From Micromonospora cremea (lineage in GTDB: Bacteria; Actinomycetota; Actinomycetes; Mycobacteriales; Micromonosporaceae): a stretch of DNA of 64,000 nucleotides. The first letter of the stretch is position 1. Every line of letters starts with the position of its first letter. The stretch is from the NCBI RefSeq assembly GCF_900143515.1, contig NZ_FSQT01000002.1, positions 1 through 64,000 on the forward strand, in the 5' to 3' direction. A model generated the notes under the pieces. That model saw only the letters and a program-made list of their open reading frames with translations, did not search any database and was not told where the DNA came from. This document shows positions 1 to 9,694 of the stretch, piece after piece. The position numbers and the translations under genes are program-made.

Positions 1-766
1 CATAGTGGAGCTGGCCGAGCGCAGCGGGACGTCCCCGGCGACCATCACCCGTTTCTGCCGGGCGATGGGCTTCGAGGGCTACGCCGACCTGCGGCTGGGC
101 ATCGCCTCCGAGACCGGCCGGGCACGCTCGGCCGGCTGGACCGTCGACATCGGTCGGGAGATCCAGCCCAGCGACCCGCTGGCCCGGGTGCTCGACCAGA
201 TCATGGCCGCCGACACCCGGGCCATGCACGACACCGCCGCGCTGCTCGACCTCGCCGAGGTGGAGCGGGCCGCGGTGGCGATCGCCGGTGCCAGCAGGGT
301 GAACATCTTCGGCGCCAGCGGCAGCGCGCTGGTCGGCGAGGAGATGCAGTTCAGCCTGCACCGCATCGGGTGGCCGCGTGGGCCTGGAACGACGTGCACG
401 AGGGGCTGGCCAGCGCCGCGCTGCTGCGTACCGGAGACGTGGCGCTGGGCATCTCGCACACCGGCCAGACCCGGGAGACGATCGAGATGCTCGCCGAGGC
501 GGGCAGCCGGGGCGCCACCACGATCGCCCTCACCGGCTTCCCCCGCTCACCTTTGGCCGAGCTGGCCGACATCGTGCTGCTCACCGCCAGCCAGGCGACC
601 ACCTTCCGGCCGGACGCGCTCTCTGCCCGCCACCCCCAGCTGGTGGTGCTCGACCTGCTCTACATCGCCGTCGCCCAGCGCACCCACGACCGCGCCCCAC
701 GCGGCCTTCCGGCGTACCGCGCAGGCCGTCGACGGGCACAAGGCCGCGAAGGGAGCCCTCGCATGA
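1..766 (+). pseudogene. RpiR-family regulator, partial left-arm copy with indels
   Basis: Mirror copy of the regulator at 8732-9694, lacking its first ~66 codons because the window starts inside the gene. The helix-turn-helix segment (SPATITRFCRAMGFEGYADL) and the start of the SIS domain read correctly. A missing G near 368 shifts the frame and an extra C near 697 restores it just before the stop. The downstream SIS gene start overlaps the stop (ATGA, 763-766), as in the right arm. I regard the breaks as sequencing errors, not a real pseudogene. Confidence 0.8.
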
Positions 767-1508
767 TCAGCGCCCAGGGGTACGCGGACGCGGTCCGCCC
801 GGTGCTCGACCGGCTGCTCGACACCGAGGCCGACGGCATCACCCGGGCCGCCGACCTGATCGCCGGAGCCTGCGCGCCGGCGGTGTGCTCCAGGCGTTCG
901 GCGCCGGGCACTCCGAGGCGTTCGCCGCCGAACTGGTCGCCCGGGCCGGCGGGTTGGTCCCCACCAACCGGCTTTCGGTGCGTGACCTGGTGGTGCACGG
1001 CGACGCCCCGCCGGACGTGCTCGCCGACCCCAAGCTGGAACGCGACCCCTCCATCGCCCACCAGATCTACGCGCTCGCGGCGCCCCAGCCGCGCGACGTG
1101 TTCGTGTGGCGTCCCAATCCGGCATCAACGGCTCGGTGGTCGAGCTGGCGGCGCTGGTCACCGAGCGCGGTCATCCGTTGATCGCGGTCACCTCGGTCGA
1201 GCACACTGCACGGGTCGCCCCGCGGCACCCGTCCGGTCGACGGCTCGCCGACCTCGCCGACGTCGTGCTGGACAACGGCGCGCCGTACGGTGATGCACTG
1301 CTGCCGCTCGAGGCGGCGGCGCGGTCTGTGCGGTCTCCTCGGTCACCACTGCGCTGCTGGCGCAGCTGCTGACCGCGGAGGTCGTACGACGGTTCCATCA
1401 GGCCGGAGAGGTGCCCCCTATCTACCTCTCGGCCAACGTCCCCGCGGGGACGAGCACAACATCGCCCTCGAGTCGCGGTACGCCGGGCGTCTCCGGCGCA
1501 CCGCCTGA
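763..1508 (+). pseudogene. UPF0309 SIS-domain protein, left-arm copy with frameshifts
   Basis: Mirror copy of the intact gene at 7986-8735. Four single-base deletions (near 868, 1107, 1311 and 1443) split it into short pieces in three frames. All lie in G/C runs and all are absent from the right arm, so the right copy should be taken as the real sequence. Confidence 0.8.
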
Positions 1509-1534
1509 CCCGAATTCCACAAGGAGAGACGACG

Positions 1535-2985
1535 ATGTCGATTACCCCCGAGCACCCGGCCGAACTCGACCGCCGCACGGTGCTGCGTCGCGCCGCCGCC
1601 GTGGGCATGCTCGCCACGCCGGCCATCGGCCTGCTCAGCGCCTGCGCCACCAGCAGCGGTGACGAGAAGAACGAGCAGGTCTCCGGCGGCACGAAGAGCG
1701 CGGCCAACCCGCTGGGCGCCAAGGAGGACGCCCCGATCGAGGTGGTCATCTTCAACGGCGGTTACGGCGAGAAGTACGCCACCGACGTGCACGAGCCGCT
1801 CTACAAGAAGGCGTTCCCAAGTCCGAGGTGAAGCACCAGGCGACCCAGGCGGTCTCCACGGTGCTGCAGCCGCGGTTCGCCGGCGGCAACCCGCCGGAGT
1901 TCGTCAACAACTCGGGCGAGAAGTTCCTCGACTTCGGTGCGCTCGTCAACGACGGCCAGCTGCAGGACCTCACCGAGCTGTGGGACGCGCCTTCGGTCGA
2001 CGACCCGAGCAAGAAGGTCCGCGACACCGTCATCCCGGGCGTTGTCGAGCAGGGCATGTTCAACACCGCCGACGGGGGGCGCAAGCCGTTCGTCCTGTAC
2101 TACGTCTCGACGGTCTACGGGATCTGGTACTCGGGCAAGCTCTTCAAGGACAACGGTTGGACCGCGCCCACCAACTGGGAGCAGTTCAAGGCGCTCTGCG
2201 AGCAGATCAAGGCCAAGGGCATCACCCCGTACGGCTACGCCGGGGCGAACGCGGCCTACTACCAGTGGAACGTGATCCTCACCCAGGCCGCGAAGATCGG
2301 CGGCACCGACGTTCTGAAGAACATCGACAACCTGGAGGACGGCGCCTGGAAGCAGGACGCTGTCAAGCAGGCCGCGGAGGCGTGGGCCGAGATCGGCGCG
2401 AAGTACTCGGACAAGAGCTTCGAGGGGCTCAAGCACACCGACGTGCAGCTGCGGCAGAACCAGGGCAAGGTCGCCTTCTACCCGTCCGGCGACTGGCTGG
2501 AGAACGAGCAGAAGAAGGACACGCCGGCGGGCTTCACCTACCAGCTCATGCCGGTGCCCAGCCTCACGGCGTCGGACAAGCTGCCGGCGGCCGCTATCCG
2601 GGCGGCCGGTGGCGAGGGATACTTCGTCTCGTCCAAGAGCAAGAACCCGCGTGGTGGCATGGAGTACATGCGCCAGATGCTCTCCAAGGCGGGCGCCCGG
2701 GGCTTCACCGAGACCGTCGGTGCGGCCACGGTCGTGCCGGCCGGCAGCGAGGGCTTCCAGTTCCCGCCGGGTGTGGCCAGCGCTCAGGCCGCGCTGAAGG
2801 CAGCCGGCAAGGACGTGTTCAACATGCTCTTCGACAACTGGTACAAGGAGCTCGACACGGAGGCGCGGACCGCCACCAACGAGCTGATGTTCGGTCGGAT
2901 CAAGGCGGACGCGTTCGTGGAGCGGATCCAGAAGCGCGCCGACGCGATCAAGAAGGATTCCTCCGTCACCAAGTTCAAGCGCTGA
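1535..2985 (+). pseudogene. NgcE-type sugar-binding lipoprotein, left-arm copy with one frameshift
   Basis: Mirror copy of 6508-7959. A missing C near 1818 (the right arm reads four C where this arm has three) ends the first frame at 1831. The rest of the protein continues from about 1828 to 2985 in another frame. Ribosome-binding site AAGGAGAG precedes the ATG, as on the right. Apart from the one base the two copies appear identical. Confidence 0.85.
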
Positions 2986-3001
2986 TCGGAGCGTAGGGGT
3001 C

Positions 3002-3910
3002 ATGCGGCACGGCAAGTATCCGTTCGTGATCGGGTTCCTGTTCGCCCCGGTCACGCTGTACGTGGTCTTCGTCATCGCGCCGTACGCGCAGGCGTTCCAG
3101 ATCTCGATGACCAACTGGCGGGGGCTGTCGGCCCCGCAGTGGGTGGGCTTCGACAACTACCGGAGGCTGTTCGACGACGGCAGCTTCTGGAAGGCGGTCC
3201 AGCACCACGGCGTACTGCTGCTTGCCCTGCCGCTGATCACCATCGCCATCGCCCTGTTCTTCTCGTTCCTGCTCAACGTGGGCGGCAAGAGCAGCGGCGG
3301 GCAACGCCAGGGGGTCTGGGGGGCGAAGTTCTACCGGGTGGTGTTCTTCTTCCCCCAGGTCCTGGCGGTGGCCATCATCGCGGTGCTGTTCCAGATGGTC
3401 TACCGGCCCAACGAGTCCGGTCTGATCAACGGCGTGCTGATGAAGCTCGGCTTCGATCCGGTGCTCTTCCTGATCCGGCCGAACCTGGCCCTCTGGTCGA
3501 TCATCGCGGTGCTGGTCTGGCAGGCGGTCGGCTTCTACGTGGTGCTCTTCTCGGCGGGGATGGCCTCCATCCCGGGTGAGATCTACGAGGCCGCCGAGAT
3601 GGACGGGGCGACCAAGGTGACGCTCTTCTTCCGGGTCACCCTGCCGCTGCTCTGGGACACCCTCCAGGTCGCCTGGGTCTACCTGGGCATCGCGGCGTTC
3701 GACGCGTTCGCCATCGTCGCGGTGCTCTCGGTGGACGGTGGCGGCCCGGACGGCGCCACGACGGTCCTGGCCATGGAGATCTACCGCAACGCCTTCGTCT
3801 ACTCGAAGTACGGCTACGCCTCCGCGATGGGTGTGGCGCTCTTCTTCCTGACCCTCACGTTCGCGGCGCTGACGCTGCGGCTCACCAAGCGGGAAAGCGT
3901 GGAGTACTGA
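3002..3910 (+). CDS. ABC sugar permease, NgcF-type (left-arm copy, intact)
   Basis: A 302-residue inner-membrane permease of the binding-protein-dependent sugar transporter family (MalF-like). It begins MRHGKYPFVIGFLFAPVTLY and has about six hydrophobic segments. The EAA loop contacting the ATPase is visible around EIYEAAEMDGATKVTLFFRV. It pairs with the second permease, whose start overlaps its stop (TGATG, 3908-3912). This is the only uninterrupted copy: the mirror copy at 5585-6491 carries two one-base deletions. It should be used as the true sequence for the right-arm locus. Substrate (N-acetylglucosamine or chitobiose) is inferred from the NgcE-like binding protein. No ATPase gene is present here, which fits NgcEFG systems that share the MsiK ATPase encoded elsewhere. 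Confidence 0.85.
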   Translation: MRHGKYPFVIGFLFAPVTLYVVFVIAPYAQAFQISMTNWRGLSAPQWVGFDNYRRLFDDGSFWKAVQHHGVLLLALPLITIAIALFFSFLLNVGGKSSGGQRQGVWGAKFYRVVFFFPQVLAVAIIAVLFQMVYRPNESGLINGVLMKLGFDPVLFLIRPNLALWSIIAVLVWQAVGFYVVLFSAGMASIPGEIYEAAEMDGATKVTLFFRVTLPLLWDTLQVAWVYLGIAAFDAFAIVAVLSVDGGGPDGATTVLAMEIYRNAFVYSKYGYASAMGVALFFLTLTFAALTLRLTKRESVEY

Positions 3911-4744
3911 TGACGCAGTCGACGCTGCCGCCGACGCCGGCGGCGCTACCGCCGAAGACCGGCGACCCGGGTGCCTCCGGCGGGCGGGGCGGAAGAGCCC
4001 CCACTCGGAGGCGCGGCTCTTCGCCGGCCTGGGGCACATCGCGCTCGCCGTGTGGGCGGTGATCGTGATCGTGCCGATCCTCTGGACCTTCCTCGCCGCG
4101 TTCAAGAACACCACCGAGATCTTCAGCAGCCCGTGGACGCTCCCCGCGGAGCTGCGCTGGGAGAACTTCAGCCGGGCCTGGACCACCGCGCACGTCGGCC
4201 GGTACTTCATCAACAGCGTCATCGTGGTCGGATGCAGCACCTTCGGCACCATGCTGCTCGGCTCGATGGCGGCGTACGTGCTGGCCCGATACAAGTTCTG
4301 GGGCAACCGGGCGATCTACTACCTCTTCGTCTCCGGACTGGCCTTCCCGGTCTTCCTGGCCCTGGTGCCGCTCTTCTTCGTGGTGAAGAACCTGGGCCTG
4401 CTGGACACCCACACCGGGGTGGTGCTGTCTACATCGCGTACTCGCTCGTTCACGATCTTCTTCCTGCGCGTTCTCAAGACGCTGCCGTCGTCGGTGGCGA
4501 GGCGGGTTGATCGACGGCTGTGGCACACCCGCTGTTCTTCCAGGTCATGATGCCGATGGCGAAGCGGCCTGATCAGCGTCGCGATCTTCAACATCATCGG
4601 TCAGTGGGCGCAGTACCAACTTCCCCTGGTGCTGCTCAGCAACGCGAAGGACAAGTGGTGCTCACCCAGGGCATCGCGGACATCTCAGTGAACGCGGCTA
4701 CGAGGCGGACTGGTCGGGCTGTTCGCTGGTGACCGATGATCTCC
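3910..4744 (+). pseudogene. ABC sugar permease, NgcG-type, left-arm copy, broken and cut at the pivot
   Basis: Mirror of 4745-5585. The start ATG overlaps the upstream stop. A deletion near 3985 moves the frame; the reading continues well from 4050 to about 4425 and then breaks repeatedly as the pivot is approached. Residual codons up to about 4735 still match the C-terminal part of the paralogue at 12265-13170 (KWVLTQGIADISVNA region). The last ~45 residues of the real gene are not present in the window in any intact form. Confidence 0.8.
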
Positions 4745-5585
4745 GAGATCATCGTGTACGCGGCGAACCAGCCGACCAGTCCGCTCGTACCGCGTTCACT
4801 GAGATGTCCGCGATGCCTGGGTGAGCACCCACTTGTCTTCGCGTTGCTGAGCAGCACCAGGGGAAGTTGGTACTGCGCCCACTGACCGATGATGTTGAAG
4901 ATCGGACGCTGATCAGGCCCGGCTTCGCCATCGGCATCATGACTGGAAGAACAGCCGGTGTGCCCACAGCCGTCGATCAACCCGCCTCGGCCACCGACGA
5001 CGGCAGCGTCTTGAAGAACGCGGCCAGGAAGAAGATCGTGAACGGCAGCGAGTACGCGATGTAGACCAGCACCACCCCGGTGTGGGTGTCCAGCAGGCCC
5101 AGGTTCTTCACCACGAAGAAGAGCGGCACCAGGGCCAGGAAGACCGGGAAGGCCAGTCCGGAGACGAAGAGGTAGTAGATCGCCCGGTTGCCCCAGAACT
5201 TGTATCGGGCCAGCACGTACGCCGCCATCGAGCCGAGCAGCATGGTGCCGAAGGTGCTGCATCCGACCACGATGACGCTGTTGATGAAGTACCGGCCGAC
5301 GTGCGCGGTGGTCCAGGCCCGGCTGAAGTTCTCCCAGCGCAGCTCCGCGGGGAGCGTCCACGGGCTGCTGAAGATCTCGGTGGTGTTCTTGAACGCGGCG
5401 AGGAAGGTCCAGAGGATCGGCACGATCACGATCACCGCCCACACGGCGAGCGCGATGTGCCCCAGGCCGGCGAAGAGCCGCGCCTCCGAGTGGGGGCTCT
5501 TCCGCCCCCGCCCGCCGGAGGCACCCGGGTCGCCGGTCTTCGGCGGTAGCGCCGCCGGCGTCGGCGGCAGCGTCGACTGCGTCAT
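4745..5585 (-). pseudogene. ABC sugar permease, NgcG-type, right-arm copy truncated at the pivot
   Basis: Starts with ATG at 5585 (MTQSTLPPTPAALPPKTGDP) and reads cleanly to about 4977 (some 200 residues, through the loop SVAEAG). It then loses frame near the pivot at 4744. It is the MalG-like partner of the NgcF-type permease. Family proteins are about 300 residues and the paralogue at 12265-13170 has 301, so roughly the last fifth is unreliable or missing. The break coincides exactly with the fold-back, so it need not reflect a broken gene in the organism. Confidence 0.8.
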
Positions 5586-6491
5586 CAGTACTCCACGCTT
5601 TCCCGCTTGGTGAGCCGCAGCGTCAGCGCCGCGAACGTGAGGGTCAGGAAGAAGAGCGCCACACCCATCGCGGAGGCGTAGCCGTACTTCGAGTAGACGA
5701 AGGCGTTGCGGTAGATCTCCATGGCCAGGACCGTCGTGGCGCCGTCCGGGCCGCCACCGTCCACCGAGAGCACCGCGACGATGGCGAACGCGTCGAACGC
5801 CGCGATGCCCAGGTAGACCCAGGCGACCTGGAGGTGTCCCAGAGCAGCGGCAGGGTGACCCGGAAGAAGAGCGTCACCTTGGTCGCCCCGTCCATCTCGG
5901 CGGCCTCGTAGATCTCACCCGGGATGGAGGCCATCCCCGCCGAGAAGAGCACCACGTAGAAGCCGACCGCCTGCCAGACCAGCACCGCGATGATCGACCA
6001 GAGGGCCAGGTTCGGCCGGATCAGGAAGAGCACCGGATCGAAGCCGAGCTTCATCAGCACGCCGTTGATCAGACCGGACTCGTTGGGCCGGTAGACCATC
6101 TGGAACAGCACCGCGATGATGGCCACCGCCAGGACCTGGGGAAGAAGAACACCACCCGGTAGAACTTCGCCCCCCAGACCCCCTGGCGTTGCCCGCCGCT
6201 GCTCTTGCCGCCCACGTTGAGCAGGAACGAGAAGAACAGGGCGATGGCGATGGTGATCAGCGGCAGGGCAAGCAGCAGTACGCCGTGGTGCTGGACCGCC
6301 TTCCAGAAGCTGCCGTCGTCGAACAGCCTCCGGTAGTTGTCGAAGCCCACCCACTGCGGGGCCGACAGCCCCCGCCAGTTGGTCATCGAGATCTGGAACG
6401 CCTGCGCGTACGGCGCGATGACGAAGACCACGTACAGCGTGACCGGGGCGAACAGGAACCCGATCACGAACGGATACTTGCCGTGCCGCAT
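5585..6491 (-). pseudogene. ABC sugar permease, NgcF-type, right-arm copy with two one-base deletions
   Basis: Same gene as 3002-3910 but two bases shorter: one C is missing in a C run near 6140 and one G in a G run near 5833. Each deletion shifts the frame, leaving three overlapping fragments. Because the other arm is intact at both places, these look like base-calling errors. The gene lies 16 bases after the binding-protein stop and its stop overlaps the NgcG-type start. Confidence 0.85.
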
Positions 6492-6507
6492 GACCCCTAC
6501 GCTCCGA

Positions 6508-7959
6508 TCAGCGCTTGAACTTGGTGACGGAGGAATCCTTCTTGATCGCGTCGGCGCGCTTCTGGATCCGCTCCACGAACGCGTCCGCCTTGATCCGACC
6601 GAACATCAGCTCGTTGGTGGCGGTCCGCGCCTCCGTGTCGAGCTCCTTGTACCAGTTGTCGAAGAGCATGTTGAACACGTCCTTGCCGGCTGCCTTCAGC
6701 GCGGCCTGAGCGCTGGCCACACCCGGCGGGAACTGGAAGCCCTCGCTGCCGGCCGGCACGACCGTGGCCGCACCGACGGTCTCGGTGAAGCCCCGGGCGC
6801 CCGCCTTGGAGAGCATCTGGCGCATGTACTCCATGCCACCACGCGGGTTCTTGCTCTTGGACGAGACGAAGTATCCCTCGCCACCGGCCGCCCGGATAGC
6901 GGCCGCCGGCAGCTTGTCCGACGCCGTGAGGCTGGGCACCGGCATGAGCTGGTAGGTGAAGCCCGCCGGCGTGTCCTTCTTCTGCTCGTTCTCCAGCCAG
7001 TCGCCGGACGGGTAGAAGGCGACCTTGCCCTGGTTCTGCCGCAGCTGCACGTCGGTGTGCTTGAGCCCCTCGAAGCTCTTGTCCGAGTACTTCGCGCCGA
7101 TCTCGGCCCACGCCTCCGCGGCCTGCTTGACAGCGTCCTGCTTCCAGGCGCCGTCCTCCAGGTTGTCGATGTTCTTCAGAACGTCGGTGCCGCCGATCTT
7201 CGCGGCCTGGGTGAGGATCACGTTCCACTGGTAGTAGGCCGCGTTCGCCCCGGCGTAGCCGTACGGGGTGATGCCCTTGGCCTTGATCTGCTCGCAGAGC
7301 GCCTTGAACTGCTCCCAGTTGGTGGGCGCGGTCCAACCGTTGTCCTTGAAGAGCTTGCCCGAGTACCAGATCCCGTAGACCGTCGAGACGTAGTACAGGA
7401 CGAACGGCTTGCGCCCCCCGTCGGCGGTGTTGAACATGCCCTGCTCGACAACGCCCGGGATGACGGTGTCGCGGACCTTCTTGCTCGGGTCGTCGACCGA
7501 AGGCGCGTCCCACAGCTCGGTGAGGTCCTGCAGCTGGCCGTCGTTGACGAGCGCACCGAAGTCGAGGAACTTCTCGCCCGAGTTGTTGACGAACTCCGGC
7601 GGGTTGCCGCCGGCGAACCGCGGCTGCAGCACCGTGGAGACCGCCTGGGTCGCCTGGTGCTTCACCTCGGACTTGGGGAACGCCTTCTTGTAGAGCGGCT
7701 CGTGCACGTCGGTGGCGTACTTCTCGCCGTAACCGCCGTTGAAGATGACCACCTCGATCGGGGCGTCCTCCTTGGCGCCCAGCGGGTTGGCCGCGCTCTT
7801 CGTGCCGCCGGAGACCTGCTCGTTCTTCTCGTCACCGCTGCTGGTGGCGCAGGCGCTGAGCAGGCCGATGGCCGGCGTGGCGAGCATGCCCACGGCGGCG
7901 GCGCGACGCAGCACCGTGCGGCGGTCGAGTTCGGCCGGGTGCTCGGGGGTAATCGACAT
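6508..7959 (-). CDS. Extracellular sugar-binding lipoprotein, NgcE-type
   Basis: A 483-residue solute-binding protein for a carbohydrate ABC importer. The N-terminus has a twin-arginine pair and a lipobox (DRRTVLRRAA... ending LLSAC near residue 37), so it should be exported and lipid-anchored. The mature part contains the segment VVIFNGGYGEKYA, which I associate with the N-acetylglucosamine/diacetylchitobiose-binding protein NgcE. A second, clearly homologous binding protein lies at 14138-15553. The start is supported by AAGGAGAG eight bases upstream. It is the third gene of an operon rpiR - SIS - ngcE - ngcF - ngcG read leftward. Substrate assignment is by family resemblance; related alpha-glucoside-type sugars cannot be excluded. 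Confidence 0.85.
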   Translation of the reverse strand: MSITPEHPAELDRRTVLRRAAAVGMLATPAIGLLSACATSSGDEKNEQVSGGTKSAANPLGAKEDAPIEVVIFNGGYGEKYATDVHEPLYKKAFPKSEVKHQATQAVSTVLQPRFAGGNPPEFVNNSGEKFLDFGALVNDGQLQDLTELWDAPSVDDPSKKVRDTVIPGVVEQGMFNTADGGRKPFVLYYVSTVYGIWYSGKLFKDNGWTAPTNWEQFKALCEQIKAKGITPYGYAGANAAYYQWNVILTQAAKIGGTDVLKNIDNLEDGAWKQDAVKQAAEAWAEIGAKYSDKSFEGLKHTDVQLRQNQGKVAFYPSGDWLENEQKKDTPAGFTYQLMPVPSLTASDKLPAAAIRAAGGEGYFVSSKSKNPRGGMEYMRQMLSKAGARGFTETVGAATVVPAGSEGFQFPPGVASAQAALKAAGKDVFNMLFDNWYKELDTEARTATNELMFGRIKADAFVERIQKRADAIKKDSSVTKFKR

Positions 7960-7985
7960 CGTCGTCTCTCCTTGTGGAATTCGGG

Positions 7986-8735
7986 TCAGGCGGTGCGCCG
8001 GAGACGCCCGGCGTACCGCGACTCGAGGGCGATGTTGTGCTCGTCCCCGCCGGGGACGTTGGCCGAGAGGTAGATAGGGGGCACCTCTCCGGCCTGATGG
8101 AACCGTCGTACGACCTCCGCGGTCAGCAGCTGCGCCAGCAGCGCAGTGGTGACCGAGGAGACCGCACAGACCGCGCCGCCGCCCTCGAGCGGCAGCAGTG
8201 CATCACCGTACGGCGCGCCGTTGTCCAGCACGACGTCGGCGAGGTCGGCGAGCCGTCGACCGGACGGGTGCCGCGGGGCGACCCGTGCAGTGTGCTCGAC
8301 CGAGGTGACCGCGATCAACGGATGACCGCGCTCGGTGACCAGCGCCGCCAGCTCGACCACCGAGCCGTTGATGCCGGATTGGGACGCCACCACGAACACG
8401 TCGCGCGGCTGGGGCGCCGCGAGCGCGTAGATCTGGTGGGCGATGGAGGGGTCGCGTTCCAGCTTGGGGTCGGCGAGCACGTCCGGCGGGGCGTCGCCGT
8501 GCACCACCAGGTCACGCACCGAAAGCCGGTTGGTGGGGACCAACCCGCCGGCCCGGGCGACCAGTTCGGCGGCGAACGCCTCGGAGTGCCCGGCGCCGAA
8601 CGCCTGGAGCACACCGCCGGCGCGCAGGCTCCCGGCGATCAGGTCGGCGGCCCGGGTGATGCCGTCGGCCTCGGTGTCGAGCAGCCGGTCGAGCACCGGG
8701 CGGACCGCGTCCGCGTACCCCTGGGCGCTGATCAT
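7986..8735 (-). CDS. UPF0309-family SIS-domain sugar-phosphate protein
   Basis: A 249-residue cytoplasmic protein with a sugar isomerase (SIS) fold. The phosphate-binding loops AFGAGHSEAFAAE and SQSGINGSVVE are visible. It resembles the UPF0309 family of Streptomyces SCO4393, a protein I recall being linked to N-acetylglucosamine-6-phosphate metabolism and toxicity. An action on an amino-sugar phosphate fits its place between the RpiR regulator and the transporter genes. Its ATG overlaps the regulator stop (ATGA, 8732-8735), implying translational coupling. The exact reaction is not deducible from sequence. Confidence 0.8.
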   Translation of the reverse strand: MISAQGYADAVRPVLDRLLDTEADGITRAADLIAGSLRAGGVLQAFGAGHSEAFAAELVARAGGLVPTNRLSVRDLVVHGDAPPDVLADPKLERDPSIAHQIYALAAPQPRDVFVVASQSGINGSVVELAALVTERGHPLIAVTSVEHTARVAPRHPSGRRLADLADVVLDNGAPYGDALLPLEGGGAVCAVSSVTTALLAQLLTAEVVRRFHQAGEVPPIYLSANVPGGDEHNIALESRYAGRLRRTA

Positions 8736-9694
8736 GCGAGGGCTCCCTTCGCGGCCTTGTGCCCGTCGACGGCCTGCGCGGTACGCCGGAAGGCCGCGTG
8801 GGCGCGGTCGTGGGTGCGCTGGGCGACGGCGATGTAGAGCAGGTCGAGCACCACCAGCTGGGGGTGGCGGGCAGAGAGCGCGTCCGGCCGGAAGGTGGTC
8901 GCCTGGCTGGCGGTGAGCAGCACGATGTCGGCCAGCTCGGCCAAAGGTGAGCGGGGGAAGCCGGTGAGGGCGATCGTGGTGGCGCCCCGGCTGCCCGCCT
9001 CGGCGAGCATCTCGATCGTCTCCCGGGTCTGGCCGGTGTGCGAGATGCCCAGCGCCACGTCTCCGGTACGCAGCAGCGCGGCGCTGGCCAGCCCCTCGTG
9101 CACGTCGTTCCAGGCCCACGCGGCCACCCCGATGCGGTGCAGGCTGAACTGCATCTCCTCGCCGACCAGCGCGCTGCCGCTGGCGCCGAAGATGTTCACC
9201 CTGCTGGCACCGGCGATCGCCACCGCGGCCCGCTCCACCTCGGCGAGGTCGAGCAGCGCGGCGGTGTCGTGCATGGCCCGGGTGTCGGCGGCCATGATCT
9301 GGTCGAGCACCCGGGCCAGCGGGTCGCTGGGCTGGATCTCCCGACCGATGTCGACGGTCCAGCCGGCCGAGCGTGCCCGGCCGGTCTCGGAGGCGATGCC
9401 CAGCCGCAGGTCGGCGTAGCCCTCGAAGCCCATCGCCCGGCAGAAACGGGTGATGGTCGCCGGGGACGTCCCGCTGCGCTCGGCCAGCTCCACTATGGTG
9501 GATCGGGCGGCGGCCTCCGGGTCGCTCAGCACGTGCTCGGCGACCCGGCGCAGCGCACCGGTCAGCTCACCGAGCCCGTTGCGGACCCGGGCCAGCACCC
9601 CGTCGGAGGCGGACCCGAGCGCGCCCCGCCGGTCGAACGCGTCGGCGTCGACCACCGCGGTCCCCGCGGAGGTGTCCACCTCGTGATCAACCAT
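8732..9694 (-). CDS. MurR/RpiR-family transcriptional regulator
   Basis: A 320-residue regulator. The RpiR helix-turn-helix lies at about residues 60-100 (TIVELAERSGTSPATITRFC) and a SIS domain follows (VNIFGASGSALVGEEMQF and ALGISHTGQTRETIE). Family members sense phosphosugars through the SIS domain and repress or activate sugar-use operons. Here it heads the amino-sugar operon and is divergent from the amino-sugar kinase at 9900, so it most likely controls both from 9695-9899. The start ATG has a weak purine-rich site (GGAAAGG) upstream. The first 50 or so residues are a variable extension. Confidence 0.87.
   Translation of the reverse strand: MVDHEVDTSAGTAVVDADAFDRRGALGSASDGVLARVRNGLGELTGALRRVAEHVLSDPEAAARSTIVELAERSGTSPATITRFCRAMGFEGYADLRLGIASETGRARSAGWTVDIGREIQPSDPLARVLDQIMAADTRAMHDTAALLDLAEVERAAVAIAGASRVNIFGASGSALVGEEMQFSLHRIGVAAWAWNDVHEGLASAALLRTGDVALGISHTGQTRETIEMLAEAGSRGATTIALTGFPRSPLAELADIVLLTASQATTFRPDALSARHPQLVVLDLLYIAVAQRTHDRAHAAFRRTAQAVDGHKAAKGALA

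Larger units (their letters stand above)
1..9497. repeat. 9.5-kb inverted duplication, probable assembly fold-back
   Basis: Positions 1-4743 are the reverse complement of 4745-9497, pivoting on base 4744 in a local palindrome (cgatgatct..agatcatcg). Base 1 pairs with 9497, so the left arm is about 10 bases shorter. Every difference I compared in the outer 4 kb is a one-base indel, usually in a G or C run (near 368, 697, 868, 1107, 1311, 1443, 1818 and 3985 on the left; near 5833 and 6140 on the right). I saw no substitutions. Indels become dense on both sides of the pivot (4420-5000). The duplicate runs to the first base of the window. A near-perfect 4.7-kb palindrome without spacer would be unstable, so an artefact from a fold-back read at a contig end is the likeliest reading. 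Confidence 0.93.

Noticed and set aside
1801-3156. 451-codon open frame antisense to the NgcE-type gene (and its mirror at 6337-8073)
   Set aside because: Shadow frame of a well-supported gene; low-complexity Leu/Arg/Val sequence.
1-9497. Palindrome as a telomere, linear-plasmid end or true gene amplification
   Set aside because: The arms differ only by scattered one-base homopolymer indels in the outer parts, which break different genes in each arm and are densest at the pivot. That is an error pattern, not divergence, and no terminal repeats or telomere genes are present.
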